From: Brucella gallinifaecis
GTDB lineage: Bacteria > Pseudomonadota > Alphaproteobacteria > Rhizobiales > Rhizobiaceae
Direction of reading: 5' to 3'
Length of the DNA stretch: 64,000 nt
Assembly (NCBI RefSeq): GCF_006476605.1
Contig: NZ_ML636800.1
Coordinates: forward strand, 1 to 64,000
A program made the position numbers and the translations under genes. The notes beneath the pieces are model-generated. The model was not told where the DNA came from. It made no database searches and was given only the letters and a program-made list of their open reading frames with translations. Below are positions 1 to 8,898 of this stretch, one piece after another (within the stretch, counting starts at the first letter, position 1; each line of letters begins with the position of its first letter).

Positions 1-77
<77 letters not shown>

Positions 78-104
78 AGAAACATCAACAAAAACAAATA
101 CATA

Positions 105-124
105 AAGCCTCAGCAAGGAGGCTT
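105..124 (+). terminator. hairpin downstream of tRNA, possible terminator
   Basis: AAGCCTC / GAGGCTT form a 7-bp perfect stem with a 6-base loop, 28 bases after the tRNA. No T-run follows (CCGTCG follows instead), so termination is uncertain and the T-tract may have been lost at the island junction. The rest of 125-335 shows no coding pattern. Confidence 0.4.
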
Positions 125-335
125 CCGTCGTTTCCAAGTTTAGCCGTGGAAGCACACTGGAAGCAGCAGAGATATGGCCACAGCGTGGAAATGGCGGAGT
201 GACTGTAGATGTGGATTGATGCCAGCGTGTGGCGGAAACGCAACGCCAGTCGAAGGTGATTAGCGCGGGGGAAGCACCGAACGACCATGCGCCGCCCACT
301 GAAATATCGGGAAAGGTCGTCTCGGCTACAGGCGA

Positions 336-596
336 ATGTCCGACATCCGCCCGTACCTTGGCCGCCACAAGTCGGCAACCATCCACCAATTAATCAAAGT
401 GGCCGGTGCGCGCCTCTCATTCTTGCCACCCTGTTCGCCGGACCTTAGTCCGATCGAACAGGCCATCTCCAAGATTAAACATTGGGTGAGAAATGCGCAA
501 AAGCGCGCCATCGCCCACACATAGCGTCATATCGGCAGCTTGATCGCAACCATCCAGCTCGCCGATTGCCAAAACTATCTCGATAATGCCGGATAA
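336..596 (+). pseudogene. IS630-family transposase, 3' remnant with in-frame stop
   Basis: The reading frame carries the IS630/Tc1 C-terminal hallmark FLPPCSPDLSPIEQ, holding the last catalytic acidic residue, followed by a lysine- and arginine-rich stretch. An in-frame TAG at 522-524 interrupts it. The same frame then continues to a TAA at 594-596 with the expected end of the family (...ADCQNYLDNAG). The N-terminal two thirds, with the helix-turn-helix and the first two catalytic Asp residues, is absent. Not functional. It lies just inside the putative left island boundary. Confidence 0.8.
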
Positions 597-620
597 GGTT
601 CCGTCAAAAGATGAAACGCT

Positions 621-1512
621 CTAGATATCAATGACCAGTTTGCCCTTCGCACGCCCACCTTCCAGCTCGTCATAAGCATGCGGCGCTTGGTCCAGCGAAA
701 AGCTGCGATTATCCACAATGGGACTGAGCTGACTCGCCTCGACTATCTTGGCTATGTTCCTCAGGATCGCGCCGTGCTTGGCTTTCTCGTGATTATGAAG
801 CATCGGGATGAGCATGAAAATTCCATGCAATGTGAGGCCCTTGGCGTGGACAAGTCCGAGATCCAGGGTGGCCCTTGCCGCCGTCGTTGCAATGCGTCCG
901 TCGAGGGAGGCCGCCTCGAAGGAATTTATGAGGTTCGGACCACCGACTGTATCGATGATAGCGGAGAAGCCTCGCCCCCCGGTCAGACGCTGCTTGTATT
1001 CGGCAGGGCTCTCTTGCTTGAACAAGATCGCTTCGCTGGCACCCAGCGAAAGCGCAACGCGTGCGTCATCCTCATTCTCGACAGTCACTGTGATCGAGTT
1101 GGTGATACGCTTCGCGAGTTGAAGCGCGATGTGCCCTACGCCGCCCACGCCGCCATGAATGAGAAGGTTGTCATCTTCACGCAGTTGTAGGCGCTCAAGC
1201 AGGTTTGTTGCGGTAATCGACACCAGAGGAAGCGCCGCACTCTCTTTCACTGAAATGTTCGATGGCCGTTTCGCGATCAACTCCTGATCTGCGGCAATGT
1301 ACTCGGCAAGAGCGCCACCGCGTCCCTTCACGCCGCCAGCGCAGCCGAATACCTCGTCTCCGACTGAAAAGCCTTCAACGCCATCCCCGATCGTCGCGAT
1401 CACTCCAGCGAAGTCGCAGCCGATCACAGACGGAAGTTCTGGGCCGATAGGAAGACCGGCGCGGATTTTGTTATCGATCGGGTTGAGCGAAGCCGCTGCT
1501 ATCCGGACAACC
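621..1512 (-). pseudogene. zinc-type alcohol dehydrogenase / quinone oxidoreductase, 5' truncated by the IS21 element
   Basis: This MDR-superfamily NAD(P)H-dependent oxidoreductase shows the GroES-like segment (VIGCDFAGVI, GDEVFG) and the Rossmann motif HGGVGGVGHIALQLAK. The open frame does not begin at the Met codon at 1427. It reads upstream without a stop through QVVRIAAASLNPIDNKIRAG, conserved family sequence, up to about 1512, where the IS21-type end begins. About 25-30 N-terminal residues, the start codon and the promoter are therefore missing. The C-terminus ends normally at 621. The original substrate cannot be told from the sequence. Confidence 0.8.
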
Positions 1513-1654
1513 TGTCAATCGGCGTTTAAACGGAACCCCTTATCGGCGTCCAAAAAGTACCCCTCCTTTAGGTTGCAACGTTTAGCGTGCGCGGGCCCGG
1601 AACTTTCAATTTAGTGCAGGGTTTGCGCGCGCGGATCACTAGCGTTCTTCGGCT

Positions 1655-2389
1655 TTAGCTTTGAGAGCGGTTTTTGAAGCGCCACGATTCATTTCCCGTT
1701 TCAACGATCTCGCAATGATGGGTAAGCCGGTCGAGCAGAGCGGCGGTCATTTTTGCGTCGCCGAAGACAGTCGGCCATTCGCCGAACGTCAGGTTTGTGG
1801 TGACGATGATTGAAGTTCGCTCGTAGAGCCTGCTGATGAGGTGGAACAGCAACTGTCCGCCCGCTTGGGCGAACGGAAGATAGCCAAGCTCGTCCATAAT
1901 GACGAAATCGAGCCTGGAGATAAAGTCGGCAAGACGCCCCTGCTTACCATTACGCGCTTCCGTTTCAAGACGATTGACGAGATCGACGACGTTGTAGAAG
2001 CGCCCGCGCGCGCCGTTGCGGATCAAGGCACGGGCAAGTGCGATGGACAAATGGGATTTTCCAGTGCCAGTTCCTCCAACGAGGACGACATTGTGCTGCT
2101 CGGCAAGGAAAGCTCCGCTCGCGAGCTGGCGCACCAGTCCTTCATTGACCGGCGTGTCGGTAAAGTCGAAGTCGTCGATGTCCTTGGCCAGCGGCAGCTT
2201 TGCGACGGTGATCTGGTATTTAATCGAGCGCGCCTGTTTCTCGGCGATCTCCGACTGCAACAGGTCGCCGACAATGCGCGGTGGTTCGTGCTGGCGTTTG
2301 ATGCCAGAGGCCATGATCTCGTCATAGGCGCTGCGCATGCCGTAAAGCTTCAGCGTGCTCATCATGTCGAAGATTTGAGATCGTTCCAT
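1655..2389 (-). CDS. istB: IS21 transposition helper ATPase IstB
   Basis: A 244-residue AAA+ ATPase that assists the IstA transposase by target selection and assembly of the strand-transfer complex. Walker A is GGTGTGKSH (about residues 105-113) and Walker B is the [12 protein letters not shown] segment; the later TTNLTFGEW region is typical of IstB. The start is the ATG at 2389 (MERSQIF). It lies one base beyond the istA stop (2391-2393), so translation is probably coupled. A longer frame to 2443 overlaps istA and is unlikely to be used. The gene looks intact. Confidence 0.92.
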   Translation of the reverse strand: MERSQIFDMMSTLKLYGMRSAYDEIMASGIKRQHEPPRIVGDLLQSEIAEKQARSIKYQITVAKLPLAKDIDDFDFTDTPVNEGLVRQLASGAFLAEQHNVVLVGGTGTGKSHLSIALARALIRNGARGRFYNVVDLVNRLETEARNGKQGRLADFISRLDFVIMDELGYLPFAQAGGQLLFHLISRLYERTSIIVTTNLTFGEWPTVFGDAKMTAALLDRLTHHCEIVETGNESWRFKNRSQS

Positions 2390-2390
2390 A

Positions 2391-3890
2391 TCAGCTTGCC
2401 CTCCTGAGGCTGTCATAACGTGCGCAGTCTGCCACAGGCTCATGGGTCAGGCGCAGCGCATCGGGGATGGAAAGAATGGCGGCGGGCTGTGGATCACGCT
2501 TGCGAGCCAGAATGTTGATAATCACAGCGGCGGAGAATACGCCTTGATCAAGCGCCTCCTGGCAGGCCGCTTCGACTGCAGAAAGGCCGTCGATACCGAC
2601 ACATTCTAGGATCGACACCATCTGCCGGTCCCCATCATGCATGGCCTTGAGCTTTCGCCGAACATGCTCCATGGAGGCTGGCAGGACCCAATCAAGGAAT
2701 GGTGCACCGTTCCTCAGTGCTCCCGGCTTGCGCGTCAGGACCGGAACATAATGCCATGGATTATAAATCGTCTCGCCACGGCCAAAGCAGCGTTCATGCT
2801 GGCCGATCTCGACACCATTTTGCCGTATGACGATGCGGTCGGCATAAGCATGTATCTCGGCCGGGCGGCCAACGGCAGTCGATAGCACCGAATATTTGTT
2901 GTTATCAAAACGCACGAGGCAGGTTTTGCCGATCGAGGCCTGTATCGTGTGGAAGCCATCGAATTTGCCCGGATAGCCGACCAGATGGGCCTTCTCCTCT
3001 TCGAACACCTCCCAGATTGTGCGCTCCGTCTGATCGACATGCTTATGAGCGCGGGCGTAGCTAATGCATTTATCCAGCAGCCAGCCGTTCAACTCATCGT
3101 AAGATTTGAAGCGCAGCCGCGGCGTGAAAAAGCGTTCCCGGACCAGATTAACCTGGTTCTCGACCTGACCCTTCTCCCAGCCCGACGCCGGTGTACAGGC
3201 CACCGGCTCGACCAGGAAATGACTGCACATTTGCTGAAAGCGGCGATTGTATTGACGCTCTTTACCGACGAAGACTGTTTCCACTGCTGTCTTCATATTG
3301 TCGTAGATGCCGCGTGTGCAAGCCCCGCCAAAAAAGGCGAACGCCCGATCATGCGCGTCGAACACCATCTCCTGCGTCTCGCGCGGATAGGCCCGCACAT
3401 ACATCATCCGGCTGTGGCAGAGCCGGATATGCGCAACCTTCACCGCCGTCGTCACACCGCCCAGAACGACAATCTCGTGGCTCCAGTCGAACTGGTAGGC
3501 CTCGCCGGGTGCGTAATAAAGCGGCACATAAGCCTCCGCCGTCACGGCCCCGCGCTCTTTCAACCACGAGCGTGCATAACGCCGGACTGTATCGTAGCCA
3601 CCCGCGTAACCAAGATCGCGTAGATCTTCGAATATCCGGATCAAAGTCAGGCGTTCGCGCGAGGCCTTCGCCTCATTAGCTAGCAGTATTCCATCAAGAT
3701 GATCACGCCAGGGACCGAGCTTTGGCTGCGGTTGACTGGAGCGCGCGTATTTGAAATCAGTCTCTTCACTGCGCAGAACCTTCCGCACAACTTTGCGCGA
3801 AACGCCCAGTTCCCGACAGATCGCTTTGATTGTTTTGCCCTGCACATGTGCAAGACGACGTATCTTCGAAATAGTCTCCACAATAAGCAT
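2391..3890 (-). CDS. istA: IS21 transposase IstA
   Basis: A 499-residue transposase of the IS21/DDE integrase fold. The N-terminus has a helix-turn-helix ([22 protein letters not shown], starting about residue 19). The catalytic core shows YQFDWSHE (first Asp), IYDNMKTAV (second Asp) and [10 protein letters not shown] (Glu). The C-terminal domain matches the usual IstA length. It is followed at once by istB. Full length with no frameshift, so the element may still be able to transpose. Confidence 0.93.
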   Translation of the reverse strand: MLIVETISKIRRLAHVQGKTIKAICRELGVSRKVVRKVLRSEETDFKYARSSQPQPKLGPWRDHLDGILLANEAKASRERLTLIRIFEDLRDLGYAGGYDTVRRYARSWLKERGAVTAEAYVPLYYAPGEAYQFDWSHEIVVLGGVTTAVKVAHIRLCHSRMMYVRAYPRETQEMVFDAHDRAFAFFGGACTRGIYDNMKTAVETVFVGKERQYNRRFQQMCSHFLVEPVACTPASGWEKGQVENQVNLVRERFFTPRLRFKSYDELNGWLLDKCISYARAHKHVDQTERTIWEVFEEEKAHLVGYPGKFDGFHTIQASIGKTCLVRFDNNKYSVLSTAVGRPAEIHAYADRIVIRQNGVEIGQHERCFGRGETIYNPWHYVPVLTRKPGALRNGAPFLDWVLPASMEHVRRKLKAMHDGDRQMVSILECVGIDGLSAVEAACQEALDQGVFSAAVIINILARKRDPQPAAILSIPDALRLTHEPVADCARYDSLRRAS

Positions 3891-3989
3891 CCAATAGAAA
3901 ACCTCCGATTGAAATCGAAGATCATGTTACCCTTTAAACAAGGGGTCCCGTTTGGATGCCGATAACCCCTCAAATGGGGTCCTTATTCC

Positions 3990-4838
3990 ATGCTTAATGA
4001 CAAAAACGGCCTCGCCCATGTCATGGCTGCCCACAGCCCATTGTCGGCGCGACTGGCGGATGAGGCCGGGTTCGACGGTCTCTGGGCCTCCGGCTTCGAG
4101 TTGTCCGCCCTTTACGGCCTGCCCGATGTCAGCGTGATCTCCATGACGCAGCATCTCGACATGGTGCGGGCAATGGCCGAGCAAAGTTCGTTGCCGATCA
4201 TCGCCGACATCGACACCGGTTTCGGCAACGCCATCAACGTCATCCACGCTATCAAGCAATATGAGCGCGCCGGAGCGGCGGCCGTCGTCATCGAGGACAA
4301 GACCTTTCCGAAGGTCACAAGCCTCGTCGCCGACGGCCGGCAGGAGCTGGTGCGCGTGCAAGAGTTTCAGGGCAAGATCCGCGCCGCCATAGCCACCCGG
4401 GCCGATCCGGATTTCCTGATCATTGCCCGCACCGAGGCGCTGATCGCAGGGCTGGGAGAGGAAGAGGCGCTGAAGCGCGCGGCGGCCTATGAGGAGGCCG
4501 GGGCGGATATGATCCTCGTCCATTCCAAGCAGAAGACGCCTGACGAGATAGAGAGCTTCGTGCGGGCATGGAACGGCAAGGTGCCGATCGTCATCGTGCC
4601 GACCGCCTATCCCGAGATGAACGAGGAACGCATCAAAGCACTCGGCAAGATCGCCATCGTCATCTACGGCAACCATGCTCTGCGGGCATCGGTGACGGCG
4701 ATGCAGGATGTGTTCGCGCGCATCCTCAAGGACCGTGGCATCCATAACGTCAACAAAGACATTGTTCCGGTCGAGGAAATCTTCCGCCTGCAGAAGATGG
4801 ATCAGGTGAAGGCAGACGAGAAACTGTTCCTTGCCTGA
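3990..4838 (+). CDS. phosphonopyruvate hydrolase-like protein, N-terminus lost
   Basis: A member of the isocitrate lyase / PEP mutase superfamily. It resembles phosphonopyruvate hydrolase (PphA/PalA: phosphonopyruvate + water to pyruvate + phosphate) more than PEP mutase, through MAAHSPLSARLADEAGF, ADIDTGFGN, VVIEDKTFPK, DGRQELVR and the C-terminal PTAYPEMNEE and YGNHALRA motifs. The Asp and Glu ligands of the Mg site are visible (ADIDTG, IEDK). About 9-12 N-terminal residues found in the family are absent, because the IS21 right end lies directly at the ATG. The native promoter and ribosome site are gone, so expression is doubtful. It was probably part of a phosphonoalanine-type catabolic operon; a LysR gene start lies downstream. 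Confidence 0.75.
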   Translation: MLNDKNGLAHVMAAHSPLSARLADEAGFDGLWASGFELSALYGLPDVSVISMTQHLDMVRAMAEQSSLPIIADIDTGFGNAINVIHAIKQYERAGAAAVVIEDKTFPKVTSLVADGRQELVRVQEFQGKIRAAIATRADPDFLIIARTEALIAGLGEEEALKRAAAYEEAGADMILVHSKQKTPDEIESFVRAWNGKVPIVIVPTAYPEMNEERIKALGKIAIVIYGNHALRASVTAMQDVFARILKDRGIHNVNKDIVPVEEIFRLQKMDQVKADEKLFLA

Positions 4839-4936
4839 CCATTGCATTTCGCCGAGCTGAGCGGACCCGCCCTTATGGGCGCAGCCGACGAAGTTGCAAT
4901 TGGGCAATCGAGAACTACGTCAAGAAGGAGCACAGA

Positions 4937-6250
4937 TTGGAGCTGCGTCATATCCGGTATGTCGTGGCGGCTGCTCGCAATGGCAGTTTCAGCGCGGCGG
5001 CGCATGAATTGCATGTCAGGCAACCGATCATCAGCAGGAGAATCAAGGAACTTGAAGACGAGCTTGGCATATCCCTGTTTGATCGTTCTTCTTCCGGAGC
5101 GCGGCTGACCCCGTGCGGCGAGGAATTCATTGTTGATGCAAGGCGTATCATCGAGGATATTCAGCGTCTCACCCAGCGGGCCAAGGCGAGCAAAGCCGGC
5201 AAGTTGGGCCGTGTTGTCGTCGGATTCTACAAATCGCTTTCGACCGGCCATCTGCGCACGAGCCTCCATGAATTTCGCCAAAGTGGGTTCGTTGCGGGCC
5301 TCATTCTGGGAGGTGTCATTACCGACCTGATGGGATGGCGCTGGGTACTGTGGATCAATGTTCCGATTGGCGTGCTGGTCGTGGCATTTGCTGGCGTGCT
5401 GCCAGTGGGTAAGCCGGGCGCCGAAGCGGTATCGGGAAAACTAGATGTTTTGGGCGCAATGTTGGTGGCAACAGGTGCCGCCTCGCTGGTCTATGCGTTT
5501 GCCAACAGCGAGCATGTCGGGTTGGCGCATCCAACTACCTTTGGCCTGATCTTGTTGGCACTCGCACTGCTCGGGATGTTCGTATGGGTGGAAAGCAAGG
5601 TGGATACACCGCTAATGCCCATTCCCGTCTTCTGGCGGCGATCGACGGGCGGAGCTAACCTTGTTTCCTTGCTGGCAAACACGGCGCTGGGTCCGACCTT
5701 CGTGATCGTGGCTTTGTATATGCAGGAAACTCTCGGCTTCACCGCAACTCAGACAGGCTTAGGTCTTCTGCCGATGGCGACAGCTTTCACGCTTGCAAGT
5801 GCGTTGGTCGGGCCTGCTCTGATCGCGAAAGTGGGGACAAAGCCGGTCGTCCTCGACGGAATGATCTTGTTCATCGCAGGGTTGGCGACATTGGGCGTAT
5901 CTCTGTCGGCGGATGCCTCATGGGCAGCCTCGATATTACCAGGAACCGTAGTGGCAGGAATTGGCTACGGCATCGCATTTCCCGCTTGGACGGTTGCCGG
6001 GATTGAAGGTGTTGAAGCCGCCGATCACGGTCTGGCCGGAGGAATGCTCACCACGACGCAGGAAGTGGGGTCGGCCGTTGGGCTTGCGGTGGGCGTCGCT
6101 GTCAGCGTTGCCGTGCTGGCATCCGGTGGGACGGCCGCGCAGGGCGCGAGTTCCGCGATCCTGGTTTCGGCCTGCATCGTTCTGGTGGGCCTCATTAGCG
6201 CCGCGATCATTTTGCCGCGCAATGCCCGCGAGCGACCAGTCGCTAGATAG
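4937..6250 (+). CDS. chimeric ORF: LysR DNA-binding domain fused to a truncated MFS drug-efflux transporter
   Basis: The TTG start at 4937 is supported by AAGGAG seven bases upstream. Residues 1 to about 115 are a LysR-type winged helix with its linker helix (MELRHIRYVVAAARNGSFS, a helix-turn-helix, ISLFDRSSSGARLTPCG), ending in HEFRQ. From there the frame runs straight into the middle of a DHA2/EmrB-like MFS transporter (GFVAGLILGGVITDLMGWRW, INVPIG) with about nine membrane segments, to a normal C-terminus. The LysR effector domain and the first four or five MFS helices are missing. An in-frame deletion that merged two neighbouring genes explains this. Neither original function is expected to survive; any function of the fusion is unknown. 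Confidence 0.85.
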   Translation: MELRHIRYVVAAARNGSFSAAAHELHVRQPIISRRIKELEDELGISLFDRSSSGARLTPCGEEFIVDARRIIEDIQRLTQRAKASKAGKLGRVVVGFYKSLSTGHLRTSLHEFRQSGFVAGLILGGVITDLMGWRWVLWINVPIGVLVVAFAGVLPVGKPGAEAVSGKLDVLGAMLVATGAASLVYAFANSEHVGLAHPTTFGLILLALALLGMFVWVESKVDTPLMPIPVFWRRSTGGANLVSLLANTALGPTFVIVALYMQETLGFTATQTGLGLLPMATAFTLASALVGPALIAKVGTKPVVLDGMILFIAGLATLGVSLSADASWAASILPGTVVAGIGYGIAFPAWTVAGIEGVEAADHGLAGGMLTTTQEVGSAVGLAVGVAVSVAVLASGGTAAQGASSAILVSACIVLVGLISAAIILPRNARERPVAR

Positions 6251-6295
6251 AGAAAAATCCTCACCATGGCGAACAGACTATTTCGAGGGAAAGAG

Positions 6296-6692
6296 ATGAA
6301 AAGATCAGTAAAAGAAGATCTTACAACGGAAATCATAATCCGCGCCATCACTGCGGAGGATGCCGAGGCATGGCGAAAACTCTATAGCGGTTATGCCAAC
6401 TTCTACAGCACGCCTATGGCAGATGACATTCTTGATCGGACGTGGGCGTGGCTGCTTGAGCCCGCTCACCCATTGGAGGGGCTGATCGCTCTGACCGATG
6501 GTGGCCAACTTGTCGGTCTTGTCCATTACCGGCTATTCCCAAAGCCACTTCTTGGACAAGATGCGGGTTTTCTAGATGATCTTTTCGTCGATCCCGGCAG
6601 GCGCGGATCAGGTGTCGGACGCGCCTGCTCGCCGACTTTATGATGATGTGGCGAAGGCAACGCCTTGGGTCACATACGATCTGAAACCATGA
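6296..6692 (+). pseudogene. GNAT N-acetyltransferase with internal deletion and frameshift
   Basis: The start ATG at 6296 follows GAGGGAAAGAG. The N-terminal part is a normal GNAT domain (EIIIRAITAEDAEAWRKLY, LVGLVHYRLF, FLDDLFVDPGRRGSGVGR), including the acetyl-CoA loop. After GVGR the frame is lost and stops near 6643. In another frame the family's C-terminus continues as ARRLYDDVAKATPWVTYDL to a TGA at 6690-6692. About 25-30 codons between these parts are missing. The joint lies in CTGCTCGCCGACTTTATGAT, which could encode both the LLADF and the ARRLYD motifs, so microhomology deletion is a plausible cause. Confidence 0.8.
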
Positions 6693-6700
6693 GGCGCGTG

Positions 6701-6988
6701 ATGCTTGAACTTCGACCCAACTGCGAGTGCTGCAACTGCGATTTGCCGCCATCGAGTATTGAAGCTCGCATATGCAGCTTTGAATGCACGTTTTGCGCAA
6801 TTTGCGCCAAGACGTTTCCCAGCGGGAGTTGCCCTAATTGCGGTGGCAATCTCGTATCGAGGCCGATCCGGCCCGGCGCCTTGCTCGCACGGCATTCAGG
6901 ATCGACAGAGCGCATCTTCAACGCAAGACGTTGCGAACAGCCGGAGCGCGAAGCGGAGGGCTATGAGTGCATTTCTTGGGAAACATAG
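6701..6988 (+). CDS. DUF1272 small cysteine-rich protein
   Basis: A small protein with paired cysteines typical of a zinc-ribbon-like fold: PNCECC, CSFECTFCAIC and CPNCGG. The opening MLELRPNCECC marks DUF1272. The ATG at 6701 gives this opening directly; an ATG at 6689 (MRRVM) is an alternative. The function of the family is unknown. The last 25 or so residues (from about ARRCEQPERE) look unlike the family and overlap the start of ogt by 22 bases, so the 3' end may be altered. Confidence 0.75.
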   Translation: MLELRPNCECCNCDLPPSSIEARICSFECTFCAICAKTFPSGSCPNCGGNLVSRPIRPGALLARHSGSTERIFNARRCEQPEREAEGYECISWET

Positions 6989-7488
6989 AAACGCCAATCG
7001 GACGGGTGCAAGCTATTGTGAACGGCGGCGGCGCTCTGGTCCGTCTCGACTTCGAAGGCGACACTCGGGCGGATGCAGACTGGCAGCCCTCGGATGGCAT
7101 TGTCCCGGAAGATGATGCCGTTGCGCATGTTGCCGCACAGCTCGCGGCATACTTCCGCCGCGAGCTACAGGTTTTCGATCTCCCCCTCGCGCCTGTAGGT
7201 AATGCATTCCTACGCGAAGCGTGGTCACATTTGGCGAGGGTGCCTTACGGCACGACCATCACCTATGGCGATCTGGCCCAACGGCTGGACAAGCCAACAT
7301 CGGCAAGGGCCATCGGGCGGGCTAATGCCATCAACCCGATCTCGATCATCGTGCCTTGCCATCGCGTAATCGGCGCGGATGGCAAACTCACCGGCTATAG
7401 TGGTGGACTGGAGAGAAAAGCCGCCTTGCTTCGCTTGGAGGGCGTCAATGCAGGTTGGGCCGGTCATGAGCCGGCTCGCCTCCTGTAG
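6967..7488 (+). CDS. ogt: methylated-DNA--protein-cysteine methyltransferase
   Basis: A suicide repair protein that moves the methyl group from O6-methylguanine to its own cysteine. It is 173 residues with the active-site motif IIVPCHRVIG (Cys131), the helix-turn-helix region with the arginine finger (ARAIGRANAINP) and the C-terminal YSGGLERKAALLRLEG. The start is a GTG at 6967. The family length fits and no frameshift is seen, so this is probably the most intact chromosomal-type gene of the island. It overlaps the DUF1272 gene. Confidence 0.9.
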   Translation: MHFLGNIETPIGRVQAIVNGGGALVRLDFEGDTRADADWQPSDGIVPEDDAVAHVAAQLAAYFRRELQVFDLPLAPVGNAFLREAWSHLARVPYGTTITYGDLAQRLDKPTSARAIGRANAINPISIIVPCHRVIGADGKLTGYSGGLERKAALLRLEGVNAGWAGHEPARLL

Positions 7489-7569
7489 GGGGCGAACACG
7501 ATGCGCAGGCGACGACATCGGCAGGCTTCCACAGGTCCTTTGTTTCAACTGCGAAGCGGTCGCATTCCA

Positions 7570-7731
7570 ATGGCATCATTGGTGCAGACGCTAGCCGTCG
7601 CCGAGTATCTTAGCTTCCATCGCGCAGCAAAGGCACTCGGCACCAGCCAAGCGGGCGTCAGTGCGCGGATCAAGGCACTGGAGGAAGACCTTGGCGTCGT
7701 TCTGTTCGACCGCAACACACGCGGTGTCCGG
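7570..7731 (+). pseudogene. LysR-family regulator, N-terminal stub
   Basis: Only the first 54 or so residues of a LysR winged helix are present: FHRAAKALGTSQAGVSARIKALE and LGVVLFDRNTRGVRL. The family sequence stops within CGGCTA near 7731, where IS5-type transposase sequence in the opposite direction begins. The effector domain is absent from the window. The remaining ORF codons to 7815 are antisense transposase. This stub is different from the LysR portion at 4937. Confidence 0.8.
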
Positions 7732-8373
7732 CTACGGTGCCGATCTGTTCATCAGGGGGGATCTGGTCAAGCAAGTGGGGCAGCACAGGGCTGTCGCCCT
7801 TGTCGCTCGAGGTAAACTCTACAGCACGGATGTCGCCGGTGGCCGTATCCATCGCCAAATGAACCTTGCGATATTGGCGTCGGCGCTGCGTGCCATGCTT
7901 GCGCGCAAGCCATTCCCTATCGCCGAGGAACTTGATCCCGGTGCTGTCCACCAGCAGGTTCGGCGGACCCGGCGCACGGCGGTTCGATATCTGCACCGTG
8001 ATGCGTTTTTGCCTGCGGCTCAGGGCTGAGAAGTCGGGCACTGGCCAATCGAGGCCAGCCATCGACAGAATACTCTCCACCATCCCGGTCGTTTGTCGAA
8101 GCGGAAGCCCGAACAGGACTTTCACCATGAGGCAGAACTGAATGGCCGCGTCGCTAAAGACCGCAGGCCGGCCGTTACCCCCAGTCCTGGGACCGCGCCA
8201 CGCCATGTCCTTGTCCAGCCAGATCAGCAAGGAACTGCGCTGCTTCAGCGCTCCGTTGTAGGACTTCCAGTTCGTCGTATGGTAGCGGGCGGGTTCAGGC
8301 TTGGTCATCCCAGCCCCTTAAACCCACAGATTCGACGTGTGAATCCTGCTCGCTGGGGACTTCTGCAACAACG
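7732..8373 (-). mobile_element. IS5-family insertion sequence fragment
   Basis: Antisense frame 8308 down to about 7735 encodes the N-terminal two thirds of an IS5-type transposase: YHTTNWKSYNGALKQRSSLLIWLD, GRPAVFSDAAIQ, LFGLPLRQTTGM, LLVDSTGIKF (first catalytic Asp) and HLAMDTATGDI. It is cut after DEQIGTV, so the second Asp and the Glu of the DDE core are missing. The intact end is probably near 8373, where GGCGTTGTTGCAGAAG (reading outward on the minus strand) resembles terminal repeats of such elements. The other end is deleted into the LysR stub. Not autonomous. Confidence 0.8.
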
Positions 8374-8406
8374 CCGTCAAAATGTCTCGAGCATTGAGGG
8401 TTATTC

Positions 8407-8798
8407 GTGAGTTTGCGCTTCTCTAATGAAGGTCCGGCATTTCCAGAGCAACTGGTCAATGCATTACTGACTGGTGACGTAGTATTTCTTTGTGGGGCTG
8501 GCGTTAGTGCACCTCAGCTCCCCGGCTTTGGCGGATTGGTGCGGGAGTGTTTCGAACATCTCCGCTTGGAGATGAATGCATCTGAATGCCTATCGTTACG
8601 AAGAGGTCTTGGGGTCGCTCAGCCGCAGGATTGTGAATCCAACGGAATTTACCCAGACAATCACAGAACTGCTGCGCCCTCCGGCAGAACCCGATCTTGG
8701 TACCCAAGATACTCGACCGGTTTATCGCAGCAATGCCTGCAATCGAATTTGACCGACGTTTGCAGTGGCTAGACCAACGTGCAATCCGCTACGATTGA
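8407..8798 (+). pseudogene. SIR2-like domain protein remnant, frameshifted
   Basis: The GTG start at 8407 opens a SIR2-like N-terminus (FPEQLVNALLTGDVVFLCGAGVSAP), containing the GAGxS nucleotide-binding loop typical of bacterial SIR2 NADases. After LEMNASE the frame shifts; protein-like sequence continues in a second frame from 8585 (NAYRYEEVLGSLSRRIVNP) to about 8700. A third frame from 8706 (KILDRFIAAMPAIEFDRRLQ) runs to a TGA at 8796-8798. Most of a full-length protein is missing. SIR2-domain proteins of this kind often belong to anti-phage defence systems; that role is inferred from the family, and this copy cannot work. Confidence 0.7.
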
Positions 8799-8885
8799 GC
8801 AAAAGCCCCTAACTGCCTACTGCTTTTTACCGATTTCTGTTTTCAAACAGCGACTTGCAGTGAATGTCGGTATCGGTAGTTGCGA

Positions 8886-8898
8886 GCCCCCGCAACCA
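8886..8898 (+). repeat. putative attR: second copy of the tRNA 3'-end repeat
   Basis: An exact 13-bp copy of the tRNA 3' end (GCCCCCGCAACCA) that ends the patchwork region. The flanks TTGCGA and GTTCCG differ from those at the tRNA. The remainder of 8799-9097 holds no gene that I can see and leads into the acxR ribosome site. Confidence 0.7.

Larger units (their letters stand above)
1513..3989 (-). mobile_element. IS21-family insertion sequence (istA-istB)
   Basis: A complete two-gene IS21-type element. Both ends carry related repeats pointing inward: TTATCGGCGTCCAAA at about 1540 and, on the other strand, TTATCGGCATCCAAA at about 3950-3965. The left end begins near TGTCAATCGG at 1513. The right boundary is less certain, about 3985-3990. 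I see no target-site duplication between the outer flanks. The genes on both sides are cut at the element's edges, which points to a deletion or rearrangement involving this IS after it inserted. The outer end positions are approximate. Confidence 0.85.

Noticed and set aside
3927-4907. 326-codon open frame antisense to the phosphonopyruvate hydrolase gene
   Set aside because: It has no family features and mirrors the sense gene with strong codon periodicity; a shadow frame.
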